DNA of 25,049 nucleotides from positions 1 to 25,049 of the forward strand of contig JAEZHX010000246.1 in NCBI GenBank assembly GCA_023436765.1, read 5' to 3'. The stretch's first letter is position 1, and every line of letters begins with the position of its first letter. Below the pieces are notes generated by a model. The model saw only the letters and a list, made by a program, of their open reading frames with translations. It was not told where the DNA came from and searched no databases. The DNA is from Bacillota bacterium (GTDB lineage: Bacteria; Bacillota; Clostridia; Lachnospirales; Lachnospiraceae). Below, in pieces: positions 6,591-14,647 of this stretch. Both the position numbers and the translations under genes were made by a program.

Positions 6591-7622
6591 TTATTCAGCG
6601 TAAATTGTAGTTAATAATTCATCTACATTTTCCTGTGTAATAAGCTTCATATCAATAAAGTTGATAAAATCAGCCGGCGGATTTCCGGTAAGAACATCGT
6701 AGCATAACTGAATACCTTCTCTGCCCTCTAAACCAGCATCCTGGTATACGGTTCCGAGTAACTTACCATCTTTTACTGCGTTGCATCCGTCTTTAATTGC
6801 ATCTACGGCTGTAACTACGATCTGATCGCTTAAGCCGGCAGCTTCCAATGCTTGAATTGCACCTAAGGCCATCTCATCATTATGGGAAACGATTGCATTA
6901 ATTTGTCCATCGAAGGATTCCAGCCAGTTTTCAGTAAGCGCTAATGCTTCCGCTCTGTCCCAGTTCGCAGGCTGGCTGGCAAGAACCTTGATGTCAGGAT
7001 TCTTTGCTAATACATTTTCATTGCCCTGCTTACGATCTAACTGTGCGGAGGTACCGATCGGTCCCTCTAAGATAACGATATTTCCAGCACCGCCAATCTT
7101 ATCAATAGCTGCCTGCATTTCCAATTCACCGGCTAATACATCATCAGGTCCAACATAGTAATATTCCTTATCTGTATTGATTAACATGTTAACACCAATC
7201 AGCGGAATTCCTGCAGCATCGCATAAATCGAACGCCGGAACAACCGCATCAGCATCAACTGCTGCTACCAGTACACAGTCAACATCCTGTGCAATCAGAT
7301 TCTCTACTTGTGTGATCTGCTTCTGGGCATCATTGCCTGCATCCAGTAATACTAATTCAACACCCAGTTTTTCTGCCTGCTCTTCAATTCCTTCCACCAT
7401 CAGCGTAATAAACTCCGTCATATAATATACGGTAACACCAATTTTTAGCTTTTTGTCTGTTGCAGTATCTGCTGTCTTAGTATCCTCTGATTTTGTATCC
7501 TCTGACTTTGTGTCCTCTGTTTTAGGTGTTTCTTCTTTGGTATCAGTTTTTTTAGCTGAACAGCCAACTGCCAAACCCATTACCATCACTAAAACCAATA
7601 GCATTGCGATAATTTTTTTCAT
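6591..7622 (-). CDS. rbsB: Sugar/polyol ABC transporter substrate-binding lipoprotein (RbsB family)
   Basis: This type I periplasmic-binding-protein fold protein of 343 residues would capture the substrate at the cell surface and deliver it to the membrane permease. The N-terminus is a lipoprotein signal: MKK, a hydrophobic stretch, then LAVGC with the lipidated Cys21. Residues 25-57 form a low-complexity linker rich in Lys, Thr, Glu and Asp with repeated SEDTK units, a tether from membrane to domain. The binding domain begins with KLKIGVTVYYMTEF and shows the RbsB-like ALAENWL/VSHNDEMALGAIQALEAAGL pattern. It follows the permease by 31 bases and belongs with the ATPase and permease. Substrate specificity is unknown from sequence; the operon suggests a small polyol or ketose. 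Confidence 0.92.
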   Translation of the reverse strand: MKKIIAMLLVLVMVMGLAVGCSAKKTDTKEETPKTEDTKSEDTKSEDTKTADTATDKKLKIGVTVYYMTEFITLMVEGIEEQAEKLGVELVLLDAGNDAQKQITQVENLIAQDVDCVLVAAVDADAVVPAFDLCDAAGIPLIGVNMLINTDKEYYYVGPDDVLAGELEMQAAIDKIGGAGNIVILEGPIGTSAQLDRKQGNENVLAKNPDIKVLASQPANWDRAEALALTENWLESFDGQINAIVSHNDEMALGAIQALEAAGLSDQIVVTAVDAIKDGCNAVKDGKLLGTVYQDAGLEGREGIQLCYDVLTGNPPADFINFIDMKLITQENVDELLTTIYAE

Positions 7623-7653
7623 TGTAACCTTCTCCTTTTAATTTTGTTTGTCG

Positions 7654-8616
7654 TTATTTATTGCGTTTAGAATCGATTAATATAGCTCCTAATATAATCA
7701 ATCCCTTAACAATCTGTTGGTAGAATGAAGAAACATTTAATAAATCCAAACCATTATTAACAATTCCTAATAAGATGGCTCCCAAGAGCGTTCCCCATAG
7801 CTTTCCACGTCCGCCGGAAAGACTGGTTCCGCCGATTACGGTTGCGGCGATCGCATCCAATTCATACCCTTCGCCTGCCGTAGGAAGTCCTGCGGAAACA
7901 CGGGCTGTCAGTATAATGGCTGCAATACCACACATGATACCGCTGAACATATAAACAAATAGCTTAACCCTCTTTACATTAATACCGGATACCATCGCAG
8001 CGTCATAATTTCCTCCGACTGCGTATATGTATTTACCAATTCGCAGGTATTTTAATATAACTGTTGCTGCTATAAAGGCTACCAGCAGAATAATGGTAGG
8101 AATAGGTACTCCGAGGAAGCTGCCCTTACCGATTACCAGGTACTCTTTGGGCAACGTGGATATAGGCCTGCCATCGCAAAATACATAGGTCATACCCCGT
8201 CCTATCGTTAACATTGCCAGAGTTACAACAAACGGCGGAGCATTCCAATAGGATATGAAGTAACCGCTAAAGGTTCCCATCAGGCATCCGATAATAATTG
8301 AAATAATGATTACTAGCGGAATACTCAGACTGCTATCTCTTAGTAAGCCTGCCGTAACGATGCCTGAAAACGCTACGATAGATCCAACGGACAAGTCAAT
8401 TCCTCCGGTCAGTGCTACTGCTGTCATACCGATCGCTAAAATACCATTAATGGATACCTGTCTTGATACATTAAACAGGTTGCTTACTGTAAGAAAGTTT
8501 TCTGACATGATGGAAAGAATAGTACTTAAAACAATGATTACTAAGACGATTGAATACTTATCGATCAAATATGATGTTTTTACATTTATTTTTCCGGGTG
8601 TTTTTGATGTGGTCAT
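7654..8616 (-). CDS. rbsC: Ribose-type ABC transporter permease (RbsC family)
   Basis: This integral membrane permease of 320 residues belongs to the BPD_transp_2 family and would work as a homodimer with the RbsA-type ATPase. It has about eight to ten hydrophobic segments after a short hydrophilic N-terminus. Typical signatures are visible: GMTAVALTGGIDLSVGS near residues 61-77, YVFCDGRPI in the middle, and GYELDAIAATVIGGTSLSGGRGKLWGTLLG towards the C-terminus. The start ATG has GGAGG ten bases upstream and lies 21 bases after the ATPase stop. Order ATPase-permease-binding protein is the usual one for this transporter class. Confidence 0.94.
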   Translation of the reverse strand: MTTSKTPGKINVKTSYLIDKYSIVLVIIVLSTILSIMSENFLTVSNLFNVSRQVSINGILAIGMTAVALTGGIDLSVGSIVAFSGIVTAGLLRDSSLSIPLVIIISIIIGCLMGTFSGYFISYWNAPPFVVTLAMLTIGRGMTYVFCDGRPISTLPKEYLVIGKGSFLGVPIPTIILLVAFIAATVILKYLRIGKYIYAVGGNYDAAMVSGINVKRVKLFVYMFSGIMCGIAAIILTARVSAGLPTAGEGYELDAIAATVIGGTSLSGGRGKLWGTLLGAILLGIVNNGLDLLNVSSFYQQIVKGLIILGAILIDSKRNK

Positions 8617-8637
8617 ACTTAAAATTCCTCCTGTTAT

Positions 8638-10149
8638 CTATAATCCGGCTGCGTAGGATAAAAGCTTTTCCTGGTTTGCTTCTTCCCTCATTAATTCTCC
8701 CATTTTCTTTCCTTTATGAAGAACAATGATACGGTCACACATACCTAATATTTCTGGCATTTCTGATGAAATAAATATAATCGCCTTTCCCTGTTCAGCA
8801 AGTTTTGCAATGAGCCGGTATATTTCCGTCTTAGCTCCGACATCAATACCTCTTGTAGGTTCATCAAATACGAGGATGTCCGGACTAACCATCAGCCATT
8901 TTGCAAGGACTACTTTCTGCTGGTTTCCTCCACTAAGATGCTTTACTAACTGGCTTAAGGATGGTGTTTTAATACTCAGCATTTCGGCATATTCTTTACT
9001 CTCTTTGTAAGCTTTCTTATGCTTTACTCTTCCAAATACGTTGGATAATCTGTTTAGCGAGGAAAGTATGATATTATCCTGTACACCCATACTTAAGACA
9101 AGGCCATTTCCTTTTCTGTCCTCAGTAACATAACCGACGCCCCTTGAAATAATTTTCTTCGGGGTCAGTTTCGTTACCTGTTCACCCTTCACATAAACTT
9201 CTCCGGAGGTTAGCTTAGTAATACCGAAAATCGCATTCATAACCTCTGTTCTTCCGGCACCCATAAGCCCTGAAAATCCTAGAATCTCACCTGCTCTTAC
9301 TTCAAACGACATATTCTCAAATACGCCGTTCTGGCATAAATTATTAACCTTGAGCTTTATTTCACCTAATTGGCTTTTTCGTTCCGGATAAATTTCAGTT
9401 AATTCGCGGTTAACCATATGCCGGATCAGTTCCTCTTCCGTTATTTCCTTAGCATCATATGTACCGATATATTGACCATCCCGAAAAACAGTAATTTCAT
9501 CTGCTATCGTAAAGACCTCATCCATTTTATGGGTAATATAGACGATACACCTGCCTTCTTCTTTTAACTTCCGAATAACGTCAAATAAATGAGTAACCTC
9601 GCGGTCCGTAATGGTTGCCGTAGGCTCGTCCATAATAATGATTTCAGAATTGAAGGATAAAGCCTTTGCAATCTCTATCATCTGCATCTGCGATACGGAC
9701 AGTTCCTTCATTAATAAGGTCGGCTTTAGATTAACACCTATACTTTCGAGTAATTCAGCAGCTTTCTCATTCATTTTCTTATAATCGATATACCTGCTTT
9801 TACCCTTAAGGAACTCTTTGCCCAAAAAAATGTTCTCTGCAATCGTCATATTTAATACAGGGCTTAACTCCTGATGGATCATAGCGATTCCGGAATTTAA
9901 GGCTTGCTTAGGCGTGGAAAAAACAACTTTTTCGCCGTGAAGGAATATTTCACCCTCATCAGCCTGATAGATACCGGCGATAATTTTCATTAATGTTGAT
10001 TTTCCGGCCCCGTTCTCACCCATTAGCGCATGGACCCTTCCGGGAGTCAGATGAAAATCTACTTTTTCTAATGCATTTACGCCGGGAAACCGTTTTGTGA
10101 TACCACGAGCCTGCAAAATAGAAATATTCTCATTATTCATACTATTCAT
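8638..10149 (-). CDS. rbsA: Ribose-type ABC transporter ATPase with two cassettes (RbsA/MglA family)
   Basis: This cytoplasmic 503-residue ATPase of the carbohydrate-uptake class contains two nucleotide-binding domains in one chain. The first domain is intact: Walker A GENGAGKST (44-52), signature LSVSQMQMIEIAKAL, Walker B IIIMDEPTATI and the switch histidine in VYITHKMDE. The second has the usual degenerate Walker A of this family (SGLMGAGRTEVM), with signature LSGGNQQKVVLAKWL and Walker B ILVFDEPTRGID. The start ATG has AGGAG upstream. It is the first gene of the transporter-enzyme operon and lies 220 bp after the degenerate ATPase gene, a useful contrast because it keeps the catalytic motifs the other lost. 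Confidence 0.95.
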   Translation of the reverse strand: MNSMNNENISILQARGITKRFPGVNALEKVDFHLTPGRVHALMGENGAGKSTLMKIIAGIYQADEGEIFLHGEKVVFSTPKQALNSGIAMIHQELSPVLNMTIAENIFLGKEFLKGKSRYIDYKKMNEKAAELLESIGVNLKPTLLMKELSVSQMQMIEIAKALSFNSEIIIMDEPTATITDREVTHLFDVIRKLKEEGRCIVYITHKMDEVFTIADEITVFRDGQYIGTYDAKEITEEELIRHMVNRELTEIYPERKSQLGEIKLKVNNLCQNGVFENMSFEVRAGEILGFSGLMGAGRTEVMNAIFGITKLTSGEVYVKGEQVTKLTPKKIISRGVGYVTEDRKGNGLVLSMGVQDNIILSSLNRLSNVFGRVKHKKAYKESKEYAEMLSIKTPSLSQLVKHLSGGNQQKVVLAKWLMVSPDILVFDEPTRGIDVGAKTEIYRLIAKLAEQGKAIIFISSEMPEILGMCDRIIVLHKGKKMGELMREEANQEKLLSYAAGL

Positions 10150-10246
10150 AAGCCTCTCCTTCTGCTTTCATCCTACAATTTATAACAACCTTTATATATT
10201 AAGTGAAATGAACTAAGTAATTTCGTAATGCCCTTATCGTATTTTT

Positions 10247-10252
10247 ATTATA
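10247..10252 (-). promoter_or_regulatory. Probable -10 box of the transporter-enzyme operon promoter
   Basis: On the minus strand a perfect TATAAT occurs here, giving a start near 10240 and a 5' leader of about 90 bases before rbsA. The -35 region (around 10270-10275, TTAAAA) is poor, which would suit a promoter needing an activator such as the adjacent YesN-like regulator. Confidence 0.45.
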
Positions 10253-10301
10253 CCTGCATCTGAAATTTCTTTTAATGAGGCTTCCTTTAGAAAAAGTGTG
10301 C

Positions 10302-10315
10302 TTATCTTAAGATAA
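10302..10315. promoter_or_regulatory. 14-bp palindrome upstream of the rbsA promoter, candidate operator
   Basis: TTATCTTAAGATAA is a perfect palindrome about 55 bases upstream of the TATAAT at 10247-10252, a normal activator position. It could be a regulator site or simply part of the AT-rich spacer. Confidence 0.3.
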
Positions 10316-10321
10316 TAAATA

Positions 10322-10345
10322 CCGGCAGAGGTCCAAATCTGCCGG
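10322..10345. terminator. GC-rich hairpin after the degenerate ATPase gene
   Basis: CCGGCAGA (10322-10329) pairs perfectly with TCTGCCGG (10338-10345), with an 8-base loop, 25 bases after the stop codon. On the minus strand it is followed by TATTTATTATC, a poor T run. On the plus strand it is followed by TTTTT. It may be a leaky terminator separating the regulatory genes from the transporter operon. Confidence 0.55.
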
Positions 10346-10369
10346 CTGACTTTTTAATTATAGAGTTTC

Positions 10370-11779
10370 TCATGCATCTATTTTTATTATTTTGTCGGAG
10401 ATATCTTCCACATACTCTTCTCTTGACTGTACTATGATCACCGTGGTACCTATTTCAATAAATTTCTTGATGTATGATTTAACAACAGATACCCCATAGA
10501 TGTCGCAATGGATAAACGGCTCGTATAAAATCAGAATTTTAGGATTGTAAATATACCATTTTTCAAGTAAAAGGATAACATAGTCCATGGTACCAAGACT
10601 TCTGATATTCCTACCGTTATCTGACAAATTGACATTCATTTCACTTTTAAGCGCAGAGCTCATTTTATATCCTGTATGCATATAATCTAATGCTGATATT
10701 TTGGTGACGGAAGGAATTAATAAATTGTCCCCGGCAGACATTTCTAAAAACAATTCATCCTTACCACCTAAATTGGCAATCGATACAATCTTGCTTCTTA
10801 TAAAATCATTTACAGCATGAAACTGGCACAACCTATCCTCCAGGTATATCTTCATGCCCTTATCGATCAGCCTGCCCGTTAATAAATCAAACAGTTGTTT
10901 TTTCACTTTGGCGTTCATCACACGTAAAATGACTACCTCATTCATAAAAAAATCCAACCTGACAGAACTATTCTCCTTTAATACCAGGTTATGAATGGAA
11001 TATATGATTTTAGCTGTTTCTTTATCATTTTCATTGTTTGCTTCCTTCTTTATTGCCGTTTCGGAAATCAAATTCAGTAGATATTCACTCAAATGATTGT
11101 TTTCTTGAATCAATCCCTTCCATTTTTTTAAGATATATCCCTTATGAAAAACAATAAACCGATCCGATAAAATCCGTAAAACATGATCGGAATAGCAGTT
11201 CGTGATTACCACAATATCATTATTTTTAATTTCTTCCAGCTTCTGTTTAAACTTAAGAATATCCTCATTGGAACATCCCTCAAATTCATCGCTGATGATT
11301 ATTATTTTGGCACCCAAATGGCAAGCCTTCACTAAATCAATCATACGTTTTTCTAATTCCGTTAAATTCTTTAGCTTATTGTGAACATCAATATCCAGAT
11401 TAAGCTTTTTTAATAGCATTTCAGTCTTATGAAGTAAGGATTTTCGTCTGTAAATTCCCAAGAAAGCTTTATCTGAGACCAAACAAATATATTCTGCTAC
11501 TGTCCAATTGTCGATAATATAATTTGTTTTCGTGATTTTATAGACCAGCCGTGTGATTTCCTCTCTCTTGATCACCTGCTCCCCATGTATGTAAAAACAG
11601 GATGGATTTATTTTAACATCACCATATAGGATGTCTACCATAAGGTTCTTTCCGGAGTTAACCAACCCGAGGAAGCCAACATTTTCCCCCGCCATTAAGC
11701 ACAGGTTAATATTTTCAAGCTTAACGGCAGGACTATACTCCAAGTTTAAATTATGAATACGCAATACTTCTTTTTTCAT
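10370..11779 (-). CDS. Degenerate double ABC ATPase, probable regulatory partner of the two-component system
   Basis: The 469-residue protein follows the two-cassette plan of RbsA-type sugar ATPases, but most catalytic motifs are lost. In the first half Walker A reads GLVNSGKN (38-45), lacking the central Gly and the Ser/Thr. The LSGGQ signature is replaced by NLTELEKRMIDL (138-149), and the switch His is Asn (VITNCYSD). Walker B IIIISDE (159-165) survives. In the second half no P-loop is visible, the signature is IRSLGTMDY and Walker B reads ILILYEP (417-421), Asp to Tyr. The reading frame is open throughout with a good GAAG-rich start region, so this is not a decayed gene. It follows the kinase by 7 bases and is separated from rbsA by a hairpin and promoter. 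A sensing or coupling role is inferred. Confidence 0.75.
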   Translation of the reverse strand: MKKEVLRIHNLNLEYSPAVKLENINLCLMAGENVGFLGLVNSGKNLMVDILYGDVKINPSCFYIHGEQVIKREEITRLVYKITKTNYIIDNWTVAEYICLVSDKAFLGIYRRKSLLHKTEMLLKKLNLDIDVHNKLKNLTELEKRMIDLVKACHLGAKIIIISDEFEGCSNEDILKFKQKLEEIKNNDIVVITNCYSDHVLRILSDRFIVFHKGYILKKWKGLIQENNHLSEYLLNLISETAIKKEANNENDKETAKIIYSIHNLVLKENSSVRLDFFMNEVVILRVMNAKVKKQLFDLLTGRLIDKGMKIYLEDRLCQFHAVNDFIRSKIVSIANLGGKDELFLEMSAGDNLLIPSVTKISALDYMHTGYKMSSALKSEMNVNLSDNGRNIRSLGTMDYVILLLEKWYIYNPKILILYEPFIHCDIYGVSVVKSYIKKFIEIGTTVIIVQSREEYVEDISDKIIKIDA

Positions 11780-11786
11780 AACTTAC

Positions 11787-12800
11787 TTATTTATTCCTTT
11801 CATAATTAGCCGGAATGATAATTTCAACATCGGTCCCATGATTTAGCGTACTATATACACTTAATCCGAATTCTTCTCCCAGAAGCAATCGAATTCTTTT
11901 CTGGATGTTCATTAATCCGATACCGGTATTATTTTGCTTTCCTTCTCTATCCTGATTTTCGTCCGTGTATTGATCCGCTGTCCGGATACACTCATTTAAC
12001 TCCTGTAAGGTCTTGTGATCCATACCCTTTCCGTTATCTGAAATTGTAATGATTAAGATCTTCTCTGTGACAATTACTTCAATAACTACCTTGCCGCCTT
12101 CCAGGCGATTCTCCAATCCATGATAGATCGCATTTTCTACAATAGGTTGAATAATTAACTTTGGTATATTGTAGTCATATGCTTTGGCATCCTCATCGTC
12201 AATCAATATCTCTAAGGAAAATCTGTTATTGAAGCGATATCTTTGTATCATCATGTAGTTCTGAATGTTTGCTAATTCATCCCGTAAGGTTACAAAATTT
12301 CCTTTACGGCTGATGCTGTACCGAAAGAAGGATGCCAGAGTTTCAATCATTTTAGCCGTTTCTTCATTACCATCCAATAATACCTGTCCTCTGATCGATT
12401 CTAAAGTATTATATAAAAAATGAGGATTAATTTGACTTTGCAATGCAGTCAGTTCTGCTTGTTTATCAAATACTTTAGTCATATTATCCCTTATTTTTTG
12501 GTTTGAACACTTATCAACCAGTAAATTTACCTTCATCATGAATAATAAGTTATCAGATACATTGGCAAATAATTCACTACTTTCTACTGAATTATCGATG
12601 CAGCGGTCCAGGGCATGATCAAAGTCAATCAGGGGCTTTAATAATGAGCGGTGCAAATACACGATCACTCCTGTCTCAGCTAGCATCAAAATAATGCAAA
12701 CCCCTAAGTGCAGAAATCCAAGAAAGAATACTGCCGCTGTCAGTAAGAGCAGAAGACAGCATATCATCATAACAGACCTAATTCTTTTCGCAAAGTCCAT
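11787..12800 (-). CDS. YesM/LytS-type sensor histidine kinase without an extracellular domain
   Basis: This membrane histidine kinase of 337 residues autophosphorylates and signals to the response regulator encoded just upstream. Two adjacent hydrophobic segments (about 8-30 and 33-49) are joined by almost no loop, so there is no large external sensor of the kind usual in YesM proteins. The His_kinase domain starts around residue 115 with the phosphorylation site His127 in QSQINPHFLYNTLES. The ATPase domain has Asn223 in PIVENAIYHGLE, DNGKGM (255-260) and TGIGL (292-296). The start lies 12 bases after the regulator stop and the stop 7 bases before the degenerate ATPase. It probably receives its signal from a partner protein, for example the transporter or that ATPase. 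Confidence 0.92.
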   Translation of the reverse strand: MDFAKRIRSVMMICCLLLLLTAAVFFLGFLHLGVCIILMLAETGVIVYLHRSLLKPLIDFDHALDRCIDNSVESSELFANVSDNLLFMMKVNLLVDKCSNQKIRDNMTKVFDKQAELTALQSQINPHFLYNTLESIRGQVLLDGNEETAKMIETLASFFRYSISRKGNFVTLRDELANIQNYMMIQRYRFNNRFSLEILIDDEDAKAYDYNIPKLIIQPIVENAIYHGLENRLEGGKVVIEVIVTEKILIITISDNGKGMDHKTLQELNECIRTADQYTDENQDREGKQNNTGIGLMNIQKRIRLLLGEEFGLSVYSTLNHGTDVEIIIPANYERNK

Positions 12801-12812
12801 ATCCTGCTCCTC

Positions 12813-14423
12813 CTATGAATGTAATTTACGATAAAGAGCGGGCTTTATACCTACCGTTTTGGAGAATATCTGACTAAAGTGTCTTACGTCCTTATAGCCA
12901 ACGGCATCAGAAATAGAAGCAATCGTTTCATTGCTGTTACGTAACATTTTTTTAGCCGCCTCCATTCTGGTATTAATCAGATAAGTGCTAAAATTAACCC
13001 CTGTTTCTTTTTTAAATAACACACTGAAATAAACCGGATTCAAATGAATGGAGCTTGCAATATCCTCCAGGACAATCTTCTCGTTATAATGCTCATCGAT
13101 ATACAATTTGGCCTGACGTATGGGCTTCGTAGATTCTGTTTCAATTTGCTTTAGGCATTCCTCTAGGTAATAGCATAAGCAGCTCTTTATCAGCTCCTTT
13201 AGCTTATGCGTTGTATTGCAATGCTGATATGCCTGAAGCAGGTATTGCTTCAGCAGGTCATCATTGTTCTTCACTGAGATATTATCAAAAAACAGCGTAA
13301 TCAGTTCCTGTGCAATATCATAATAACAGGAAAAATCTATGTTTTCCTTAAACTGTAATTCACTAAATATGTAATTGATGCCCTGTGTAAAGGCTTCCTT
13401 AGAATAGGCTTCGAGGCCTGCTAGCAAAGAGCTTTTATGCATTTCAATATATTTATTCGCATCAATCCGATTCTCCAGCTGGATTGATTCTGCATAAATC
13501 AATCTGCCTGTTCCTATCTTAATTCTATTACCAACTGCTCTATATGCAGAGTTTATGGAAAACCGGATATTTCCAAACTCAGTCTCTTCGCTGCCGATTC
13601 CGATGGTAGCTTCATATTGGTCAAAGCCAATTAAGTACTCCTGTATTTCAATCAAGATATTATTGATACGGTTTATCATTTCCTTCGCATTGGAACTATC
13701 ATAGTTAATCAGGAAAAAAATATTTAGATTATCCTTTTCACAGATCAGGTGCTCCGTAACAATACCCTCTATGTTTTCTTCTATGATGGATATAACTTTC
13801 TCAATCGTTAATCTGTCCTGCTTTTTATCTATTTTAACATAGTCGATATAGTCCAGCTTGATATCAAAGCCACGGAAAACGCTTGCATTAAAGCTCAAAT
13901 TGTATTCTTTCTTTATCTCACTTAATGATGGTGAATCCGTCTGATCGATAATATGATTCAGAAGTTTACTTTTAATGATTTGCTCGCTTACTGTTACCGC
14001 CTTGATAAACTGCCTTTCTTCTTCCTTCTTTTGATACCCTTCGGTAATCTCATCATGGATTTTTTGCAGTACCTTATTCAATTCCTCCTGTTTTACAGGC
14101 TTTAGCAGATAATCATTTACTCCAAATTTGAGAGCCTTATGGGCATATTCAAATTCTTTATATCCACTGATTACAACAAATTTAACATGTTCGTCAATTT
14201 CCTTCGTCATCTCTATTAAGTCCAGTCCGCTGATCTGAGGCATGCGGATATCAGTTATTACTATATCCGGCTTCTGTTCTTTAATGATTTTAAATGCCAA
14301 TTCCCCATTATCCACAGTGTCAATACATTCCAATCCAATCTTATCCCACTGAATAAGCTTTTTGATAAGCTGACCTATACGGAATTCATCATCTACTATC
14401 AGTACCTTCCATTTATTGTACAT
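12813..14423 (-). CDS. YesN-type AraC-family response regulator
   Basis: This cytoplasmic transcription regulator has 536 residues, the usual length for YesN proteins. The receiver domain (about 5-125) has the acidic pair Asp11-Asp12, phospho-acceptor Asp58 (IVITDIRMP) and Lys108 (LLKPV). A long middle region (about 140-430) has no clear catalytic motif. The C-terminal 100 residues form two helix-turn-helix motifs of the AraC type, with LEDIASSIHLNPVYFSVLFKKETG and AVGYKDVRHFSQIFSKTVGIKP. AAGGAG lies five bases before the ATG. It is the first gene of the regulatory operon and diverges from the TIM-like gene. It presumably activates the transporter-enzyme operon and perhaps the divergent gene in response to the substrate. 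Confidence 0.94.
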   Translation of the reverse strand: MYNKWKVLIVDDEFRIGQLIKKLIQWDKIGLECIDTVDNGELAFKIIKEQKPDIVITDIRMPQISGLDLIEMTKEIDEHVKFVVISGYKEFEYAHKALKFGVNDYLLKPVKQEELNKVLQKIHDEITEGYQKKEEERQFIKAVTVSEQIIKSKLLNHIIDQTDSPSLSEIKKEYNLSFNASVFRGFDIKLDYIDYVKIDKKQDRLTIEKVISIIEENIEGIVTEHLICEKDNLNIFFLINYDSSNAKEMINRINNILIEIQEYLIGFDQYEATIGIGSEETEFGNIRFSINSAYRAVGNRIKIGTGRLIYAESIQLENRIDANKYIEMHKSSLLAGLEAYSKEAFTQGINYIFSELQFKENIDFSCYYDIAQELITLFFDNISVKNNDDLLKQYLLQAYQHCNTTHKLKELIKSCLCYYLEECLKQIETESTKPIRQAKLYIDEHYNEKIVLEDIASSIHLNPVYFSVLFKKETGVNFSTYLINTRMEAAKKMLRNSNETIASISDAVGYKDVRHFSQIFSKTVGIKPALYRKLHS

Positions 14424-14453
14424 TTTGACTCCTTTGCAGATGTTTTTTTATTG

Positions 14454-14481
14454 ATTATACCATATTTCTTTTCCTATACAA
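14454..14481 (-). promoter_or_regulatory. Extended -10 promoter of the two-component regulator operon
   Basis: On the minus strand TGGTATAAT places a perfect TATAAT at 14454-14459 with the TG of an extended -10. The -35 candidate TTGTAT (14476-14481, 16-base spacer) is weak. Transcription would start near 14447, about 24 bases before the regulator ATG. Confidence 0.6.
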
Positions 14482-14562
14482 AAGTATTTTTAGTAATTTT
14501 ATTTAAAATTATGATTGATTTTCTGTTTTATTCTGGTAATATATAATGTAACCATTAATTTT

Positions 14563-14591
14563 TTGATAAAATTAATAAATTTATGCATAAA
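14563..14591 (+). promoter_or_regulatory. Weak promoter candidate for the TIM-like gene
   Basis: TTGATA (14563-14568), 17 bases and CATAAA (14586-14591) make a partial sigma-A promoter in the divergent spacer. The 14424-14647 spacer is very AT-rich and other choices exist. A weak basal promoter would fit activator control. Confidence 0.35.
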
Positions 14592-14647
14592 AAATATGTA
14601 TATTTTTGGTTGAATCTACTATAAAAATCCAACTATGGAGGCAGACA

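Noticed and set aside
7455..7530. Short DNA repeat inside the binding-lipoprotein gene
   Set aside because: It encodes the SEDTK-type flexible linker after the lipidated cysteine, a common low-complexity tether, not a mobile repeat.
10150..10369. Catabolite-repression (cre) site near the transporter promoter
   Set aside because: No sequence close to TGNAANCGNTNNCA was found in this spacer or in 14424-14647.
10370..11779. Degenerate ATPase as a pseudogene
   Set aside because: The frame is uninterrupted over 469 codons, fold-level sequence blocks remain in order, and the gene is tightly packed after the kinase gene.
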